A stretch of 64,000 bases of DNA, taken from positions 224,715,894 to 224,779,893 of the forward strand of contig NC_088792.1 of the NCBI RefSeq assembly GCF_011386835.1, written 5' to 3'. Below, one piece after another: positions 1 to 10,039 of the stretch; the first letter of the stretch is position 1, and every line of letters starts with the position of its first letter. The stretch is from Chrysemys picta bellii. Taxonomy: Eukaryota; Chordata; Testudines; Emydidae. The position numbers and the translations under genes were made by a program. The notes below the pieces were generated by a model. That model searched no databases, was not told where the DNA came from, and saw nothing but the letters and a program-made list of their open reading frames with translations.

Positions 1-1070
1 ATAAAGCCACAAATATGACTAAAAACTAGTTCAAAGATGCATTATCTCACAAATATGTACAACTTTGTGCATATTCACAATAACAAATAGCTCATCAGAA
101 TCATTAAAATATCAGTCACCTATATGTGGAGGAGTATAATGAATTAGAATAATCACCATACTTTACACTTCTTATATGACAAATATAATTCTTCTGCCAC
201 CACATTAATTTTTCTGTTCTTCCCTGACAGTTAAATTCCTTGTTTGGCGAATTGCAGCACAGATGCATCAATAGAAATATTTTCTCTAATTCCAGTTTTT
301 GCTTGTACAGAATTCTGAAGCACGAGGATGACAATCTCTCGATAGGATAGGATTTCATTATCTAGCTGCATGAAACAAAAACTGGGAAGATATTCCAGCA
401 CTACAAACTACACCATCATTGGTAGATCATAATGGGTAGCAGAAAAACATCTATTCCCACTCAAAACTCATCTCTTTGCCATGTAATTTCTCTCATTTTT
501 TCTTTATCATACATCAATTGATTTTAAATGCCTCCTTATCCAGCTTATACAGTGACAGGTAAACATGTATGCAATTAATGTTATAAAGAATTAATCTTTT
601 CTAGAGAAGAAGTTATTATATCTTTCATTTTTGAGACTTTTAATCTCCTTTTCTTTAAGTGTACCACAAAACAAATAGCTACATCTGGCGAATAACTGAT
701 TTGATCAGTACATTTTAATTTTTGTCAAGATAGTTATTTTCTTGAATACATTCGTTTTTCTAAACTGTTTGCCAAATAATTTCTGTAAATAATTCGTGAT
801 CTGTACCAGTTTGTGAGCTGTTCATTGTATCTGTCATTTGAAATCAGAATTTTGATTGGAATCATAAGTCAGCCAGTATGTTTCTGTTCCCCACTGGATG
901 AGAATAATTTAGATTAGGTTTCCAGTACGAAGCCTCATAACTGGGAATTTTAAATTCACTTCCAGCAAATATTCAGCAAAAAATCATTCTCAGTGAATAA
1001 CAAGCCCATGAATATTTTTTGCCAGTACACTTATTTTCTATAATATTCAATATTCTTGCAAGTTATTTAT
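1..1070. other. AT-rich sequence, no gene seen
   Basis: AT-rich sequence with only short chance reading frames. No splice-bounded conserved frame, terminal inverted repeat or poly-A tail was recognised. Confidence 0.6.
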
Positions 1071-1073
1071 CAT

Positions 1074-1140
1074 AATAATAATATGATTTATTTATTAAGT
1101 GCCAACAGTGTGCTTATTGCTGCATGAGATGCAAATACAG
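1074..1140 (-). repeat. Possible MIR/CORE-SINE 3' end
   Basis: A short ATA-rich stretch followed by TTTATTTATTAAGTGCCAAC resembles the reverse complement of the 3' end of MIR-type SINEs. Only about 60 bp are recognisable and there is no flanking duplication, so the assignment is tentative. Confidence 0.3.
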
Positions 1141-2129
1141 ACAGCCGGTGCTATAAAGAGATTTTAGAGCATAAACAAGCAAATTTTATTTAAAAATAAA
1201 AAGCAAAAACCTCAAAACAGGTACTTAAAATATATTGTAAAAATTAATGTACTTGTCTAAATGTTTTCTTTTGCCATGAGCCTACTTCAATATATCACAG
1301 TAACAGGTAGTGCTTCCATTAGGTATTTGCCTAAGATACACTAGAGATCAAAGATATTTGAAAAGAAAACCCTCTTTTACAGAGCTTGTGGTATAAAATC
1401 TTTCTTATTGTATACCAGCGAGTAGAGTAGATGAATGTCTGTAATACCCATGTAGTGCTGACATTTAAAAATGTCATAGCCAGACAAATAATTGGACAAC
1501 AGGATTTGCACTGTTAGCCCCAGCCCCCAAAAGATGGGCCACTGAAAACAAATATACAAATTCATATAGAGGAGACAGAGCCAAATGTCTCATAATGAAT
1601 CACACAAGGAAAGGAATCCTGAAGCCTTTAGACTATAATATCTTCTTCCCTGCTGAGAAGTTAATAACCTGTTGGCCACGTGTGCTTCCTTTGAACATTG
1701 GTTTGAAGAACTTCCATTATTTTTGGTACTAGCTGAGCTGAAAGCAAATTCTTTGCATCTACTGTTATGAAAAGAAGAATAAATTGCTCTGCCATTTCAG
1801 TCATGAAACAAGCCTTTCAAAGAACAACCCTCCACCTTCTGCCCGCAGAATACCTGAAAAGATCTTTGACTCTACTCTCACCCCAAAACCTTTTGCTGGG
1901 CCCTGCTCCATTCATTTGCCCACTGATTGTTTTTTCTTCAATTTGCCTCTGAGGTTCCCCACAAACAACTTTTTCTTTTCCCAACTACAATGGAACCTTG
2001 AGGGATGGATTCCATCTCTCCATCCACACCCTGGAATTAACTGACATAAACCATGATCGCTCTGGCTTTATATGGGGGAAACAAATTTCAATCATAAGGC
2101 TTGACTTGCATGCACCCATCCAACCTCCA
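1141..2129. other. Unassigned sequence, no gene seen
   Basis: Mixed-composition sequence. The frames at 1767-1952 and 1784-2044 overlap each other in different phases, resemble no known family and are treated as chance frames. Confidence 0.5.
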
Positions 2130-2285
2130 GAAGTGGAATCTCATTGAACTATAACATTTCTAAATAAGCTTCGCCTTGAATCAGAAAATTCCTGAACAGA
2201 AGGCTATGAAAGTTTTTTTTAAAGCCTACTTTGCGTTTCTAACAATGCTAATGGTAATGATAATAAGAAACTCTTAGATGGAGCC
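2130..2285 (+). repeat. Direct repeat copy A (partner at 6007-6175)
   Basis: This stretch matches 6007-6175 in the same order: a shared AGAAGTGGAATCTCA start, then a 'tataaca-ttctaa' block, 'cctgaacagaaggctatg', a T-run, and 'taatgataataa' before ACTCTTA. The two copies lie about 3.9 kb apart in the same orientation. They may be a local duplication or two copies of an uncharacterised repeat. No inverted ends or target duplication were found. Confidence 0.6.
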
Positions 2286-2300
2286 TCTCATAGTATAAAT

Positions 2301-2611
2301 CTGGGGTCGGCAACCTTTCAGAAGTGGTGTGCCGAGTCTTCATTTATTCACTCCAATTTAAGGTTTCGCGTGCCAGTAATACACTTTAACATTTTTAAAA
2401 GGTCTCTTTCTAGAAGTCTATAATATAGAACTAAACTATTGTTGTATGTAAAGTAAATAAGGTTTTTAAAACATTTAAGAAGCTTCATTTAAAATTAAAT
2501 TAAAATGCAGAGTACCCCGGACCGGTGGCCAGGACCCGGGCAGTGTGAGTGCCACTGAAAATCAGCTCGCGTGCTGCCTTTGGCACGCATGCCATAAGTT
2601 GCCTACCCCTG
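2301..2611. mobile_element. Non-autonomous hAT transposon (311 bp)
   Basis: The ends CTGGGGTCGGCAAC and, on the other strand, CAGGGGTAGGCAAC form a 14-bp inverted repeat with 2 mismatches. They are flanked by a perfect 8-bp target duplication, GTATAAAT, at 2293-2300 and 2612-2619. The 8-bp duplication and the end sequence are typical of hAT elements. The interior is AT-rich on the left and has a GC-rich segment (GGACCGGTGGCCAGG) on the right, with no coding capacity. It resembles a family I recall as abundant in turtle genomes. Confidence 0.9.
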
Positions 2612-2619
2612 GTATAAAT

Positions 2620-3109
2620 GTTTGGGGTTTAATATAACATAGGAGGAAATTAAAACTATAACCTGAGTAAACATTCCCCTCTTCTGAGCTCTGACTGACT
2701 CAGTTTCACAAGCTTCAATCTGGAGCTACATGGCCATGACAAGCTGTTTGCCCCTAATAGCAGCTCTCTTACTTATTTTGAACCACAACTCAGTGGGATC
2801 CACTTTACTTGCACTCCCCTGCTGGATTCCTTAGTCAAGATTACAACAGAATCCCCATTCCCTATCAGAGAGAGAGAGAAACCAGGATTATGGCTTCAAT
2901 AAACAGCTAGACAAAGTAGAAAATAAAATTGAAATGATAGCTACAATTTTATATTACAAATACCTATTTTAAAAATCCGTTAATGATTAGTATTTATTAC
3001 TGTTATTGTACCTACAGGCGCAAACCAGATTGGGGCCCCTTTAAATGCTTCCTAAGGGCAGATAAAGTAAATATTATCACTCTGACTGTGGAAATGAGAG
3101 ACACAGAGA
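2620..3109. other. Unassigned sequence, no gene seen
   Basis: AT-rich sequence with a short (GA)n run near 2867-2878. No conserved frame or recognised repeat was seen. Confidence 0.5.
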
Positions 3110-3111
3110 TC

Positions 3112-3258
3112 AAGAGCCAGATTTCCAAAGGAATTAGGTGCCTCAAGATGCAGATAGGTACATAGTGGGATTTTTCTGAAGTACCTAGATATGTAACCCC
3201 CGTTGAAATCCATGGGAATTGGGCACCTAAACTGCTGAAGTGCTTTTAAGATTTCAAC
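3112..3258. repeat. Old palindromic amniote repeat (AGGTGCCT/GGCACCTA type)
   Basis: Inverted motifs 'aattaggtgcct' (left) and 'gggcacctaaa' (right) flank a centre containing 'gttgaaatccatggga'. This is the degraded pattern of the palindromic repeats scattered through sauropsid genomes, whose arms pair around an ATTGA.TTCAATGG-like centre. It is too diverged to show a target duplication. Confidence 0.5.
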
Positions 3259-3279
3259 TAGGCTGCTATCTGCATCTTT

Positions 3280-3415
3280 TGATGCATAAATAGCCTTGGA
3301 AATATAGGCTGAAGTGATTTCCCAAAGTTCATAAAAGAATTCTGCAGTAGAAGCACGAATTGAACCCAGATTTTCTGAACCCCAATCCACCACTTTATTC
3401 ACAAGACTATATTTT
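3280..3415 (-). repeat. MIR-like (CORE-SINE) tRNA-derived element
   Basis: On the minus strand a tRNA-like head includes a B-box match, GGGTTCAATTC, at about 3358-3368. Upstream is 'tagtcttgtgaataaagtgg', an A-box-like segment. Downstream is 'gaactttgggaaatcacttc', matching the MIR core motif (GACCTTGGGCAAGTCACTT-like). The order A box, B box, core fits MIR-type SINEs. The copy is old and diverged. Confidence 0.6.
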
Positions 3416-3435
3416 CTGTCAGGATGCATACATGA

Positions 3436-3484
3436 CCCACTCATTGTTTGGGTTATATTTGTGGTAACCCAAGCAATGAGTGGG
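3436..3484. repeat. 20-bp inverted repeat with a 9-nt loop
   Basis: CCCACTCATTGTTTGGGTTA at 3436-3455 pairs with TAACCCAAGCAATGAGTGGG at 3465-3484 at 19 of 20 positions, around the loop TATTTGTGG. It adjoins the MIR-like SINE but is not part of the MIR consensus as I know it. It could be the remains of a short MITE, or a hairpin-forming locus. Confidence 0.75.
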
Positions 3485-3776
3485 CTACACAAGCTTAATG
3501 TGGACTTCAAATATTCTCCCCTCACTCCATGGTGACATAACACTTTCAGTTTTCTTACACAAAAATACCCCTACGTAGTACTCTGCTCATCAGTGAAATC
3601 AATGAAAGACACAGGCCCTTATATTTTCCAAAGCTCAAATACAATTTTTTTTTTGTTAAAAAATTCTTCCTCTTCCCCTTTTCCCAGCTAGCTGGAGTCA
3701 AGTCCCCAGTCTGTCTTTTCCAGACTTGTTGGTCCAGCGCTCAGTCCCCATCCACTTCATCCTCCTATACATAGTC

Positions 3777-4289
3777 CAGTGGTCCCCAAACAGTGGGGCA
3801 TGTCTGGAAGGGCATGCAGCGGGTCCCCCTACAGGGGGTGGGGAGGGAGTGGCATGCTTCCAGCTCTGCTCCTCCCCCAGACCAACTCTGCCCCCAGCCT
3901 TGCTCTTCCCCGAACTCTGTTCAGCCCCCAGTCCTGCTCCGACTCTGGGCCTGAGCCAACCCCCATGCGAGGTGGAGAGGGGAGCACCACGCTTCCAGAC
4001 CCACTCTGACCAACTCTGCCTCCAACCCTGTTCAGCCCCCAGTCCTGCTCCACCCTCTGCCCCTGCGGCCCCAGCTTCATTCTGCTCCCTGCTCTGCCCC
4101 CAGCCCAGCTCTGCCCTCATTTCCTCTCCACTCCCAGACCAGCTCTGCCGCTAGCCCCAGCTCCTCCCCATCCCCAGTTCCACTCTGCCTTCAGCCCAAG
4201 CTCCACTATTGTGCAGTAATGGAGCGGGGACACAGACAGATTCTGTTAATGGGTTGGGGAGCATGACTGGAAAAGTTTGCACACCACTG
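3777..4289. mobile_element. Non-autonomous hAT transposon, GC-rich (513 bp)
   Basis: The left end CAGTGGTCCCCAAAC and the reverse complement of the right end, CAGTGGTGTGCAAAC, form a hAT-type inverted repeat. They are flanked by a perfect 8-bp duplication, ACATAGTC, at 3769-3776 and 4290-4297. The interior is C-rich, with repeated 'cagccc...gctctgccccc' motifs, and creates long overlapping frames on both strands (3726-4154 plus, 3698-4120 minus). These are compositional artefacts, not genes. Confidence 0.9.
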
Positions 4290-4297
4290 ACATAGTC

Positions 4298-4648
4298 TAT
4301 TCACTGTTTTCTTAGTTGTCTTCTTATTCTCTCCCTGCAAATTCATCTCAAATGCCTCCATAAGACTCAAGAGGATTCCCTTCATGTATCCCCATACCAT
4401 CTCAGCCTCCTCTCTTGTGGCTTCTCTTTGATACTGCAGACCTGGCTCTCATTCCCAATGACACGATTATGCATGTGGTCCAGCAATGTCACCCCTCTCG
4501 CTGCCCTCAAACATGTCATTAGAATGGCTTCAAGTCTTCTCAAGTGCCTTTCTTTGGTTGTTCATGTCTCTGATCCATACAGAAGAGCTAGACTTACCAT
4601 GGTTTTGTATAGTTGTCCTTTAAGTAGTCTGGGTTTTCATTTATCATA
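4298..4648 (-). pseudogene. LINE (RTE-like) reverse-transcriptase tail, part 1
   Basis: On the minus strand, broken frames encode 'LYKTMVSLALLYGSE' followed by 'RHLRRLEAILMTCLRAARG' and 'ERRLRWYGD'. This is the order seen after the catalytic core in RTE/BovB-like LINE proteins (YGSE.W..., R.ML/C motif, R.RWYGH motif). Stops and frameshifts interrupt it. It is continued at 4773-5160, with a CR1 tail between, so the LINE fragment is older than that CR1 insertion. Confidence 0.6.
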
Positions 4649-4772
4649 AATCATAGAATGATAGAATCATAAGACTGGAAGGGACCTTGAGAAGTCATCT
4701 AGTCCAATCCCCTGCAGTCATGGCAGGACTAAGTATTATCTAGACCATCCGTGACAGGTGTTTGTCTCCACT
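4649..4772 (-). mobile_element. CR1 LINE 3' end fragment
   Basis: The stretch starting 'tcatagaatgatagaatc' and continuing 'actggaagggacc...gtcatctagtccaa' is the reverse complement of the CR1 3' end, including the ATTCTATG-type tail repeat. Only the last ~120 bp of the LINE are present, as expected for a severely 5'-truncated copy. It splits an older LINE fragment. Confidence 0.85.
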
Positions 4773-5160
4773 TATCTTGCATCAGACTTCCCCTGCACTC
4801 AGCAGCATTGCTTGTAGTTCTCTGTTGATTTCTCCATTTGTTGCTAACATGTCCCCAACGTACTTAAATGCAAAAGTCTTTTTTAGGTGCTAGCCCTTAA
4901 TGTTTATATTCATCTGTCTTGGTTACATGCAAATCACCCACATGACTTCAGTCTTTTCTATACTTATTTTGAGGCATAGTTTGTTAGTTCCCAGTTCCAG
5001 GCATCAGTTGCTTGGACCTGGACCAAATGTTCCTCACTATCAGCAAAATTACATATTTTGACATGGAGATAATATGATTGTTTGACTTTCAATTTCCTAT
5101 TTTCTATGAGCCTACAATAATCAGAACTTGTATTTTCCCTTTGTTGCCATTGATCCAAAC
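4773..5160 (-). pseudogene. LINE (RTE-like) reverse-transcriptase core, part 2
   Basis: Minus-strand frames give 'FADSEEHLVQVQ' (a degraded FADD catalytic motif and the helix after it), then 'ASKISIEKTEVMWV' and 'FKYVGDMLATNGEI'. This is the FADD - KTE.M - YLG order of LINE reverse transcriptases. The catalytic second aspartate is lost (FADS). The fragment lies upstream in coding direction of part 1 and is collinear with it. Confidence 0.6.
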
Positions 5161-5164
5161 CGTT

Positions 5165-5663
5165 TTAATATCAACGTGGCAGGCAGGCCCTGTCTAAAGG
5201 GTTCTTAGCACTTAACTGAGGATGGCTAACATGGTAGCCACCAGAAAAGCAAAGTCTCATTTTTATACTCCTCTCCCTTCTTTGAGGATTACCCCCAGTT
5301 GGAGTGCAGGCGACAAGCAGTCTCTTGTGGATGTTTGGTTTGACCTGTCTCTGTGATGAAATATAAATTTCTTGTTTATCTCTTCCCTGGATGGAGAATG
5401 GCCACTTAAGCAGGTGATGGCCCTTTAACACCTGGCTGGGGCCAGCGTGTCTTTGTGGGTGTTACCCAGAATTACAGCGTATTTCAGTAACAAACATACA
5501 GTAGAATCTTATAACTTCATACATAGTGTTGCTACACATATTTCAACAGGATAATGATATTCAGAAGATCGTAACTTTTCAAATAATACCTCACAAGGCA
5601 TACTTTATATAAAATGTATCATAGTCTTGTAAAAGGGTGAACATAATGGTATAGACTGTCACA
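5165..5663 (-). mobile_element. Possible LTR fragment, minus strand
   Basis: Read on the minus strand, the segment begins TGTGACAG, carries a TATA-like box (GTATAAAAAT, near 5259-5268) after about 400 bp, and ends near the LINE fragment. This layout resembles an endogenous retrovirus LTR. No target duplication was found and the 3' boundary is unclear, so it could equally be an unrelated repeat. No viral gene is visible. Confidence 0.3.
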
Positions 5664-6006
5664 TCCTTGCAAAGGAAAAGTTTCTGTGCTGGCCCTGTGT
5701 GGATGGGCATGCAGTGTACCACTGAAGTGAGTTAGGGGAGGAATCATGGCATCCACAATTATATGCATCCACCAACACCCAGGCATGTGACACAGAGAGG
5801 CTGTAGTACCTATTATAATTCACAGGCTGGAGTTCCAGCCTTAGGGGGTATCACTGAATTCCCATCCCCTGGTCCCAGACTGGAAGGTGGCTTTCACTTT
5901 CGACTGCCCACACTACTGTCTGCATAAAGTCAGATCACTCTGGCTTCGTGTGTGAGAATAAAGTGCCCATAAGTATTAGTTCTTTTTTATTTATTTGTTT
6001 GTTTTA
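5664..6006. other. Unassigned sequence, no gene seen
   Basis: No coding frame or recognised repeat; a T-rich run lies near 5980-6005 just before direct repeat copy B. Confidence 0.5.
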
Positions 6007-6175
6007 AAGAAGTGGAATCTCACTGAGCTATAACACTTCTAACCAAGTCTTTGAGTCAGATAAGTCCTGAACAGAAGGCTATGGAAAGCTATTATATAGT
6101 TTTGGGCATTTTTTTTTTGAAAGCTTGCTTTGCATTTTCTGTGGCTGCTAGCTGTAATGATAATAAAGGACTCTT
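6007..6175 (+). repeat. Direct repeat copy B (partner at 2130-2285)
   Basis: Collinear with copy A over about 150 bp, beginning AGAAGTGGAATCTCACTGAG and ending near 'aatgataataaaggactctta'. There are several small insertions and a longer T-run. Confidence 0.6.
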
Positions 6176-6837
6176 ATGCACAGCATCTGACTGAATGAAT
6201 ATATGGAGTCTAACACAATATGTGAAGAGAAAGAAAATTGGAAAATTAATAAATTCCTTGAGTAATTGTCATACAGTGAAATAGCTTTGTTCTAACAAAG
6301 CTGTTGGCATCCAACCTGGAGTTTATGGACAGTCTAATTTCTCATTAGCTTAAAACACAGAGATGCCTGTGCTCTCACAGAAGGAAATGTGGCGCCAAAA
6401 ATCGATGCGGTTTGATTACTCTGCTGGAATTGTAAACAACCCTGAGATCTAAGTCCTAATATACAGCGTCCACCGTTAAAACTGATTGCCTGGTTTCATC
6501 ATGTTCATCCTAAAAACAAAAATTGTGTAACTACCGAAAATGAAGTTAGTGGAATGGCCCTACCCACAGCGCTAATCATCAAAATGCCAGGACTTGGCAC
6601 CTCTCCTGCTAGCCTCAGCCAAAACTGTAAGGATCCTCACTTCCACCTCATTGTGCCCATTTGGCAGTGCAGCTTCTACAGGAGTTTTACTGTCACTGGC
6701 TTTCCTGAGTCCTGGGTGCCCCCAACCCCTCATTCTCCTCTTGCTCCCATCTGTGGAGGAAGGAATGGTCTAGAGTTCAGAGGGGCCAATCATTTAAATT
6801 ACCGCAGAGTCTATTTACAGTAAATTTATCATCTATG
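6176..6837. other. Unassigned sequence, no gene seen
   Basis: The frame at 6554-6823 (89 codons) shows no recognisable domain and no supporting splice or promoter context. It is left unannotated as a gene. Confidence 0.5.
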
Positions 6838-6955
6838 CCCTGACCCTGGAAACACTTACATGCTTAACTTTACTACCATGGGACTACTCACCTACAGTCA
6901 AGCATGCAGTCAAGCATGTGCCTAAGCATTTGCAAGACTAGGGCCTTAGAAGGGG
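6838..6955. repeat. Old palindromic repeat ('catgcttaact' type)
   Basis: The pattern 'ctgaccctggaaacacttacatgc', then 'gggactactcac', then 'aagcatgtgcctaagcatttgcaagactagggcc' has arms that pair: ACACTTACATGCTTA with AAGCATGTG...AAGCATTTGCA. This is a degraded form of a palindromic repeat common in amniotes. Confidence 0.55.
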
Positions 6956-7084
6956 CACAAAAATGATGAAGGGCCAGATTCTCAATCCCACTTCAGATTT
7001 GATGAGTTTAAAGAATAGAAACATTCAATCTCACAAGATATAAAGGGAGATGTGTGAGCCATACACCCTAACCCAAACCTTAGT

Positions 7085-7620
7085 ACAAAACTCCATGGCC
7101 TCAAACTAAAACTTTTTTTTTATTTGAAATTTGTATTTTGTCCCTCCCCATTCCACTCCTGTGTGGCCTTCCCCCTTTCCCGCTGGAGGTTTTCATCTAG
7201 AACTGGATAGGGATTTTCCAACCAAGTGTTTTGTTTTTAGAAAAGGCCAAAATTTATCAGGAAAGGGCCAGTTTTGATGAATCTCCCTATTCCCAAAAAA
7301 ATTGAAAAAAAAAGGGTTCTGAAATTGTCAAAACATCTCATTTCAGCATTTTCAAAATGAAAAGTTTTGTCTTTTGGTTCAAAACAGCTTTTTGGGTTGA
7401 AATTTTACTTATACTTAAAGCTAAAAATAAATGTTAAAAAGTCAAACCTGAAACAAAACATTTTGAAATAATAAAAACAAAATGTTTTGATTGATCTGAT
7501 CTCCTCCCTCTCACCCGCGATCATCAGTTTGTGAAAATTTTCAAGATTTTGACTTTTTCTTCTGATTCCGGATGTGAAATCTCAATTTTTTTTGTGGGAC
7601 AGGTAAACCATTTCCCATTC
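7085..7620. repeat. AT-rich interspersed repeat with AAACATTTTG motifs
   Basis: A run of A/T-rich words includes 'caaaacatct', 'aaaacattttgaaat' and 'aaaatgttttgattg', with short complementary segments around 7460-7490. Similar words recur at 51084-51190. It looks like a degenerate MITE-type family, but no clear ends were found. Confidence 0.35.
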
Positions 7621-7775
7621 ACCTCTACTTTCATCTGCCCAGGCCTAGAAGCACTTAATACCATAAAAAACTATTCCTGTGATTTCCCAGGCCAGGCAAA
7701 ACCATGAGTAATGTGGAATTCAAAATATTTCCAAACAATTAAATTTACATTGAAATTTTAGATGCTTAATAACAG

Positions 7776-7994
7776 GGCTGGCGCAACCCATTAGGCGACC
7801 TAGGCGGTCGCCTAGGGCACTACAATTTGGGGGGCAGCGACCGCGGTGGTATTTCGGTGGCGGGCCGCCTCTGTGGGGGGCGGCATTTTGGGGCGGGACC
7901 TTCAGCCGCCTAGGGCGGCAGAAAAGCTGGTGGCGCTCCTGCTTAACAAGACTGAACATCTAAACTTTTTGTGATTGCGAGTGAAAACAAAATC
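7776..7994 (+). mobile_element. GC-rich repeat, copy 1 (partner at 26030-26237)
   Basis: The sequence from CAGGGCTGGCGCAACCC through 'gccgcctagggcggcag' to 'aacatctaaactttttgtga' is matched, inverted, at 26030-26237. The copies stay homologous to about 'agtgaaaaca'. The left end resembles hAT-type CAGGGC ends, but no matching right terminal repeat or target duplication was found. The 79-codon minus frame at 7720-7959 falls inside it and is not a gene. Confidence 0.7.
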
Positions 7995-8755
7995 ACTGCT
8001 TTTTACTGGTAACCAAACCTGCTTACTCTGGCCTTTTGATGAAGCACTTTGATTTTGTCAGTAATAGCCATATAAAACTGCTGCTTTTTATGTAGTCATA
8101 GACAGCCTGATCCAGAATCCACTGAAGTCAATGGAAAGACTCCCATTGACTTCAGTGGGCTTTATACCAGTCCTTCTGTTAATATAGATAAGCAGTAAAT
8201 ATGTCCTTTTCTTTACCAACCACATCATGTCCTTTAAGGTCACATGAAATGTCATTCAAATACCTAACAACAAATACTAAAAAAATGAGTTAACATCTTT
8301 TCATTCAGGTTATAAATAACTTTAAGGTATAGTATTCTACTGAGACCAGGTAACTCCCACTACCAGTGCTGAGAGTTAGCATGGGCATAGAGGAGAACAG
8401 GAACTTCTCACCAAGACCTATGTTATAGCTTCTTGTGCTTTCTGGACCGGGTGTCTCAAACAAACATTTTCAGTGTGGACCACATCTTAATACAAATCAT
8501 CTCACTGAGCACATTTTCCTTCTCCGGTTATGTGGATGACTACACTTCCATTTGCAATCCCTGTTACTAAAGCCATTGCTTACATTAAAAATTAACATTA
8601 TATATATTTGCTGTTTTAGTGCAATAACTGTTTTGGCACTATGAAAAAAATCATCTCATTCTATTTTTGCTCTTCATTGAACAGATTACATCATAATCTA
8701 ATTTGATTTCAGTATTGTTTTAAATGAAGAAGAAAAATGTTAAGCTACTCTTAGG
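7995..8755. other. Mostly unassigned; short palindromic repeat at 8105-8170
   Basis: At 8105-8170 'ccactgaagtcaatgg' and 'cccattgacttcagtggg' form a near-perfect hairpin around 'aaagact'. This is one of several copies of this palindromic family in the window. The rest is AT-rich and unassigned. Confidence 0.6.
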
Positions 8756-8948
8756 GTTTAGAGCAGAGGTTCCCAAACTTTTCTTATTGTGTACCCCTTT
8801 CTAGATCTACCAACTGCCTGTGTACCCCTACCAGAATACAGGTTTTATATTTTAATTTTTTAATGCCCAAGCATTGTGGAAAATGTACAAATTATAATAC
8901 ATATAAACACACAGAATATATAGGACTATGATAATAATAATACATATA

Positions 8949-9963
8949 CAGTAACTCCTCACTTAACATTGTAGTTATATTCCTGAAAAATGCGACTTTA
9001 ATCAAAACGATATTAAGCTAATCCAATTTCCCCATAAGAATTAATGTAAATAGGAAGGGTTAGGTTCCAGGGAAAAATTTTTCACCAGACAAAAGACTAC
9101 ATAGATATATATACTCACACAGTATAAGTTTTAAACAAACAATTAAAATACTGTACACAGCAATGAAGATTGTGAAGCTTGGTTGAGGTGGTGGAGTCAG
9201 AGGGTAGGATATTTCCCAGGGAATGCCTTATTGCTAAAGGATGAACTAGTACTCGGCTGAGCCCTTAAGGGTTAACACATTGTTGTTAATGTAGCCTCAC
9301 ACTCTACAAGGCAACACAAATGGCAGGAGGGGAGACAGCATGGCAGACAGAGGCAGAGACACACACCCTGTGAGAGAGAGAGAGAGAGAGAGAGATGCGC
9401 ATTGCCCCTTTAAGTACGCTGACTGCACTTTAAGTACATTGCCCTTTTAAGTAGATCAGCAAGTTGAGACAACAGCTGCTGTGAGCAAGCTCCCTCTGTC
9501 CTGAGCCCTGTCGTTTCCCCCCCGCTCTATAGAGATGGGGTAAGCGGGGGGCAGGAGCAGGGGGGAGGTGGACACCCTGACATTAGCCCCCTCTTCTGCC
9601 CCCCCGCACAGCAAGCAGGAGGCTCGGGGAGCAGCTCCAAGGCAGAGGGCAGGAGCAGCACATGACAGTGGGGGGAGGGACAGCTGAACTGCCGGCAATT
9701 GATAGCCTGCTGGGCGGCTGCCGCACAGAGAACTTAGGGGAGCGGGGAGCTGATAGGGGAGCTGCTGGTCCACCCTGGTTCCAAGCCCCCACCAGCTCGC
9801 TGCAACGGGCTGCTCTTTTTGCAAGCAGTGGACAAAGCAGGCAGCTGCCAAACAACGTTATAAGGGAGCATTGCACAACTTTAAATGAGCATGTTCTCTA
9901 ACTGATCAGCAACATAACAATGAAATAACGTTAACTGGGACGACTTTAAGTGAGGAGTTACTG
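8949..9963. mobile_element. Tigger-like (TcMar/pogo) transposon nested in the hAT
   Basis: A perfect 18-bp inverted repeat, CAGTAACTCCTCACTTAA, marks both ends. A TA dinucleotide flanks each side (8947-8948 and 9964-9965), as expected for Tc1/mariner-superfamily insertion. CAG-starting ends of this kind are characteristic of the Tigger group. The 1,015-bp interior has no transposase frame; it holds a (GA)n run near 9371-9394 and a GC-rich segment near 9540-9780. It is non-autonomous and younger than its host element. Confidence 0.92.
9371..9395. repeat. (GA)n microsatellite
   Basis: About twelve uninterrupted GA units lie inside the Tigger-like element. Confidence 0.9.
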
Positions 9964-10039
9964 TAATTTATGCCTTTAGTTTTAATGTACACTTACTTTT
10001 GACCAACTTAAACCATGGCTTAATAGTACTACTCACCAT

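Noticed and set aside
3698..4154. 142-codon plus and 140-codon minus frames
   Set aside because: They come from repeated C-rich words in a 513-bp hAT element with clear ends and target duplication.
7776..7994. A complete hAT element with target duplication
   Set aside because: The left end is hAT-like, but no matching right terminal repeat or convincing 8-bp duplication was found in either copy.
9456..9876. 131- and 97-codon minus frames as genes
   Set aside because: Inside the GC-rich part of the Tigger-like element; cysteine/proline-rich low-complexity without a transposase motif.
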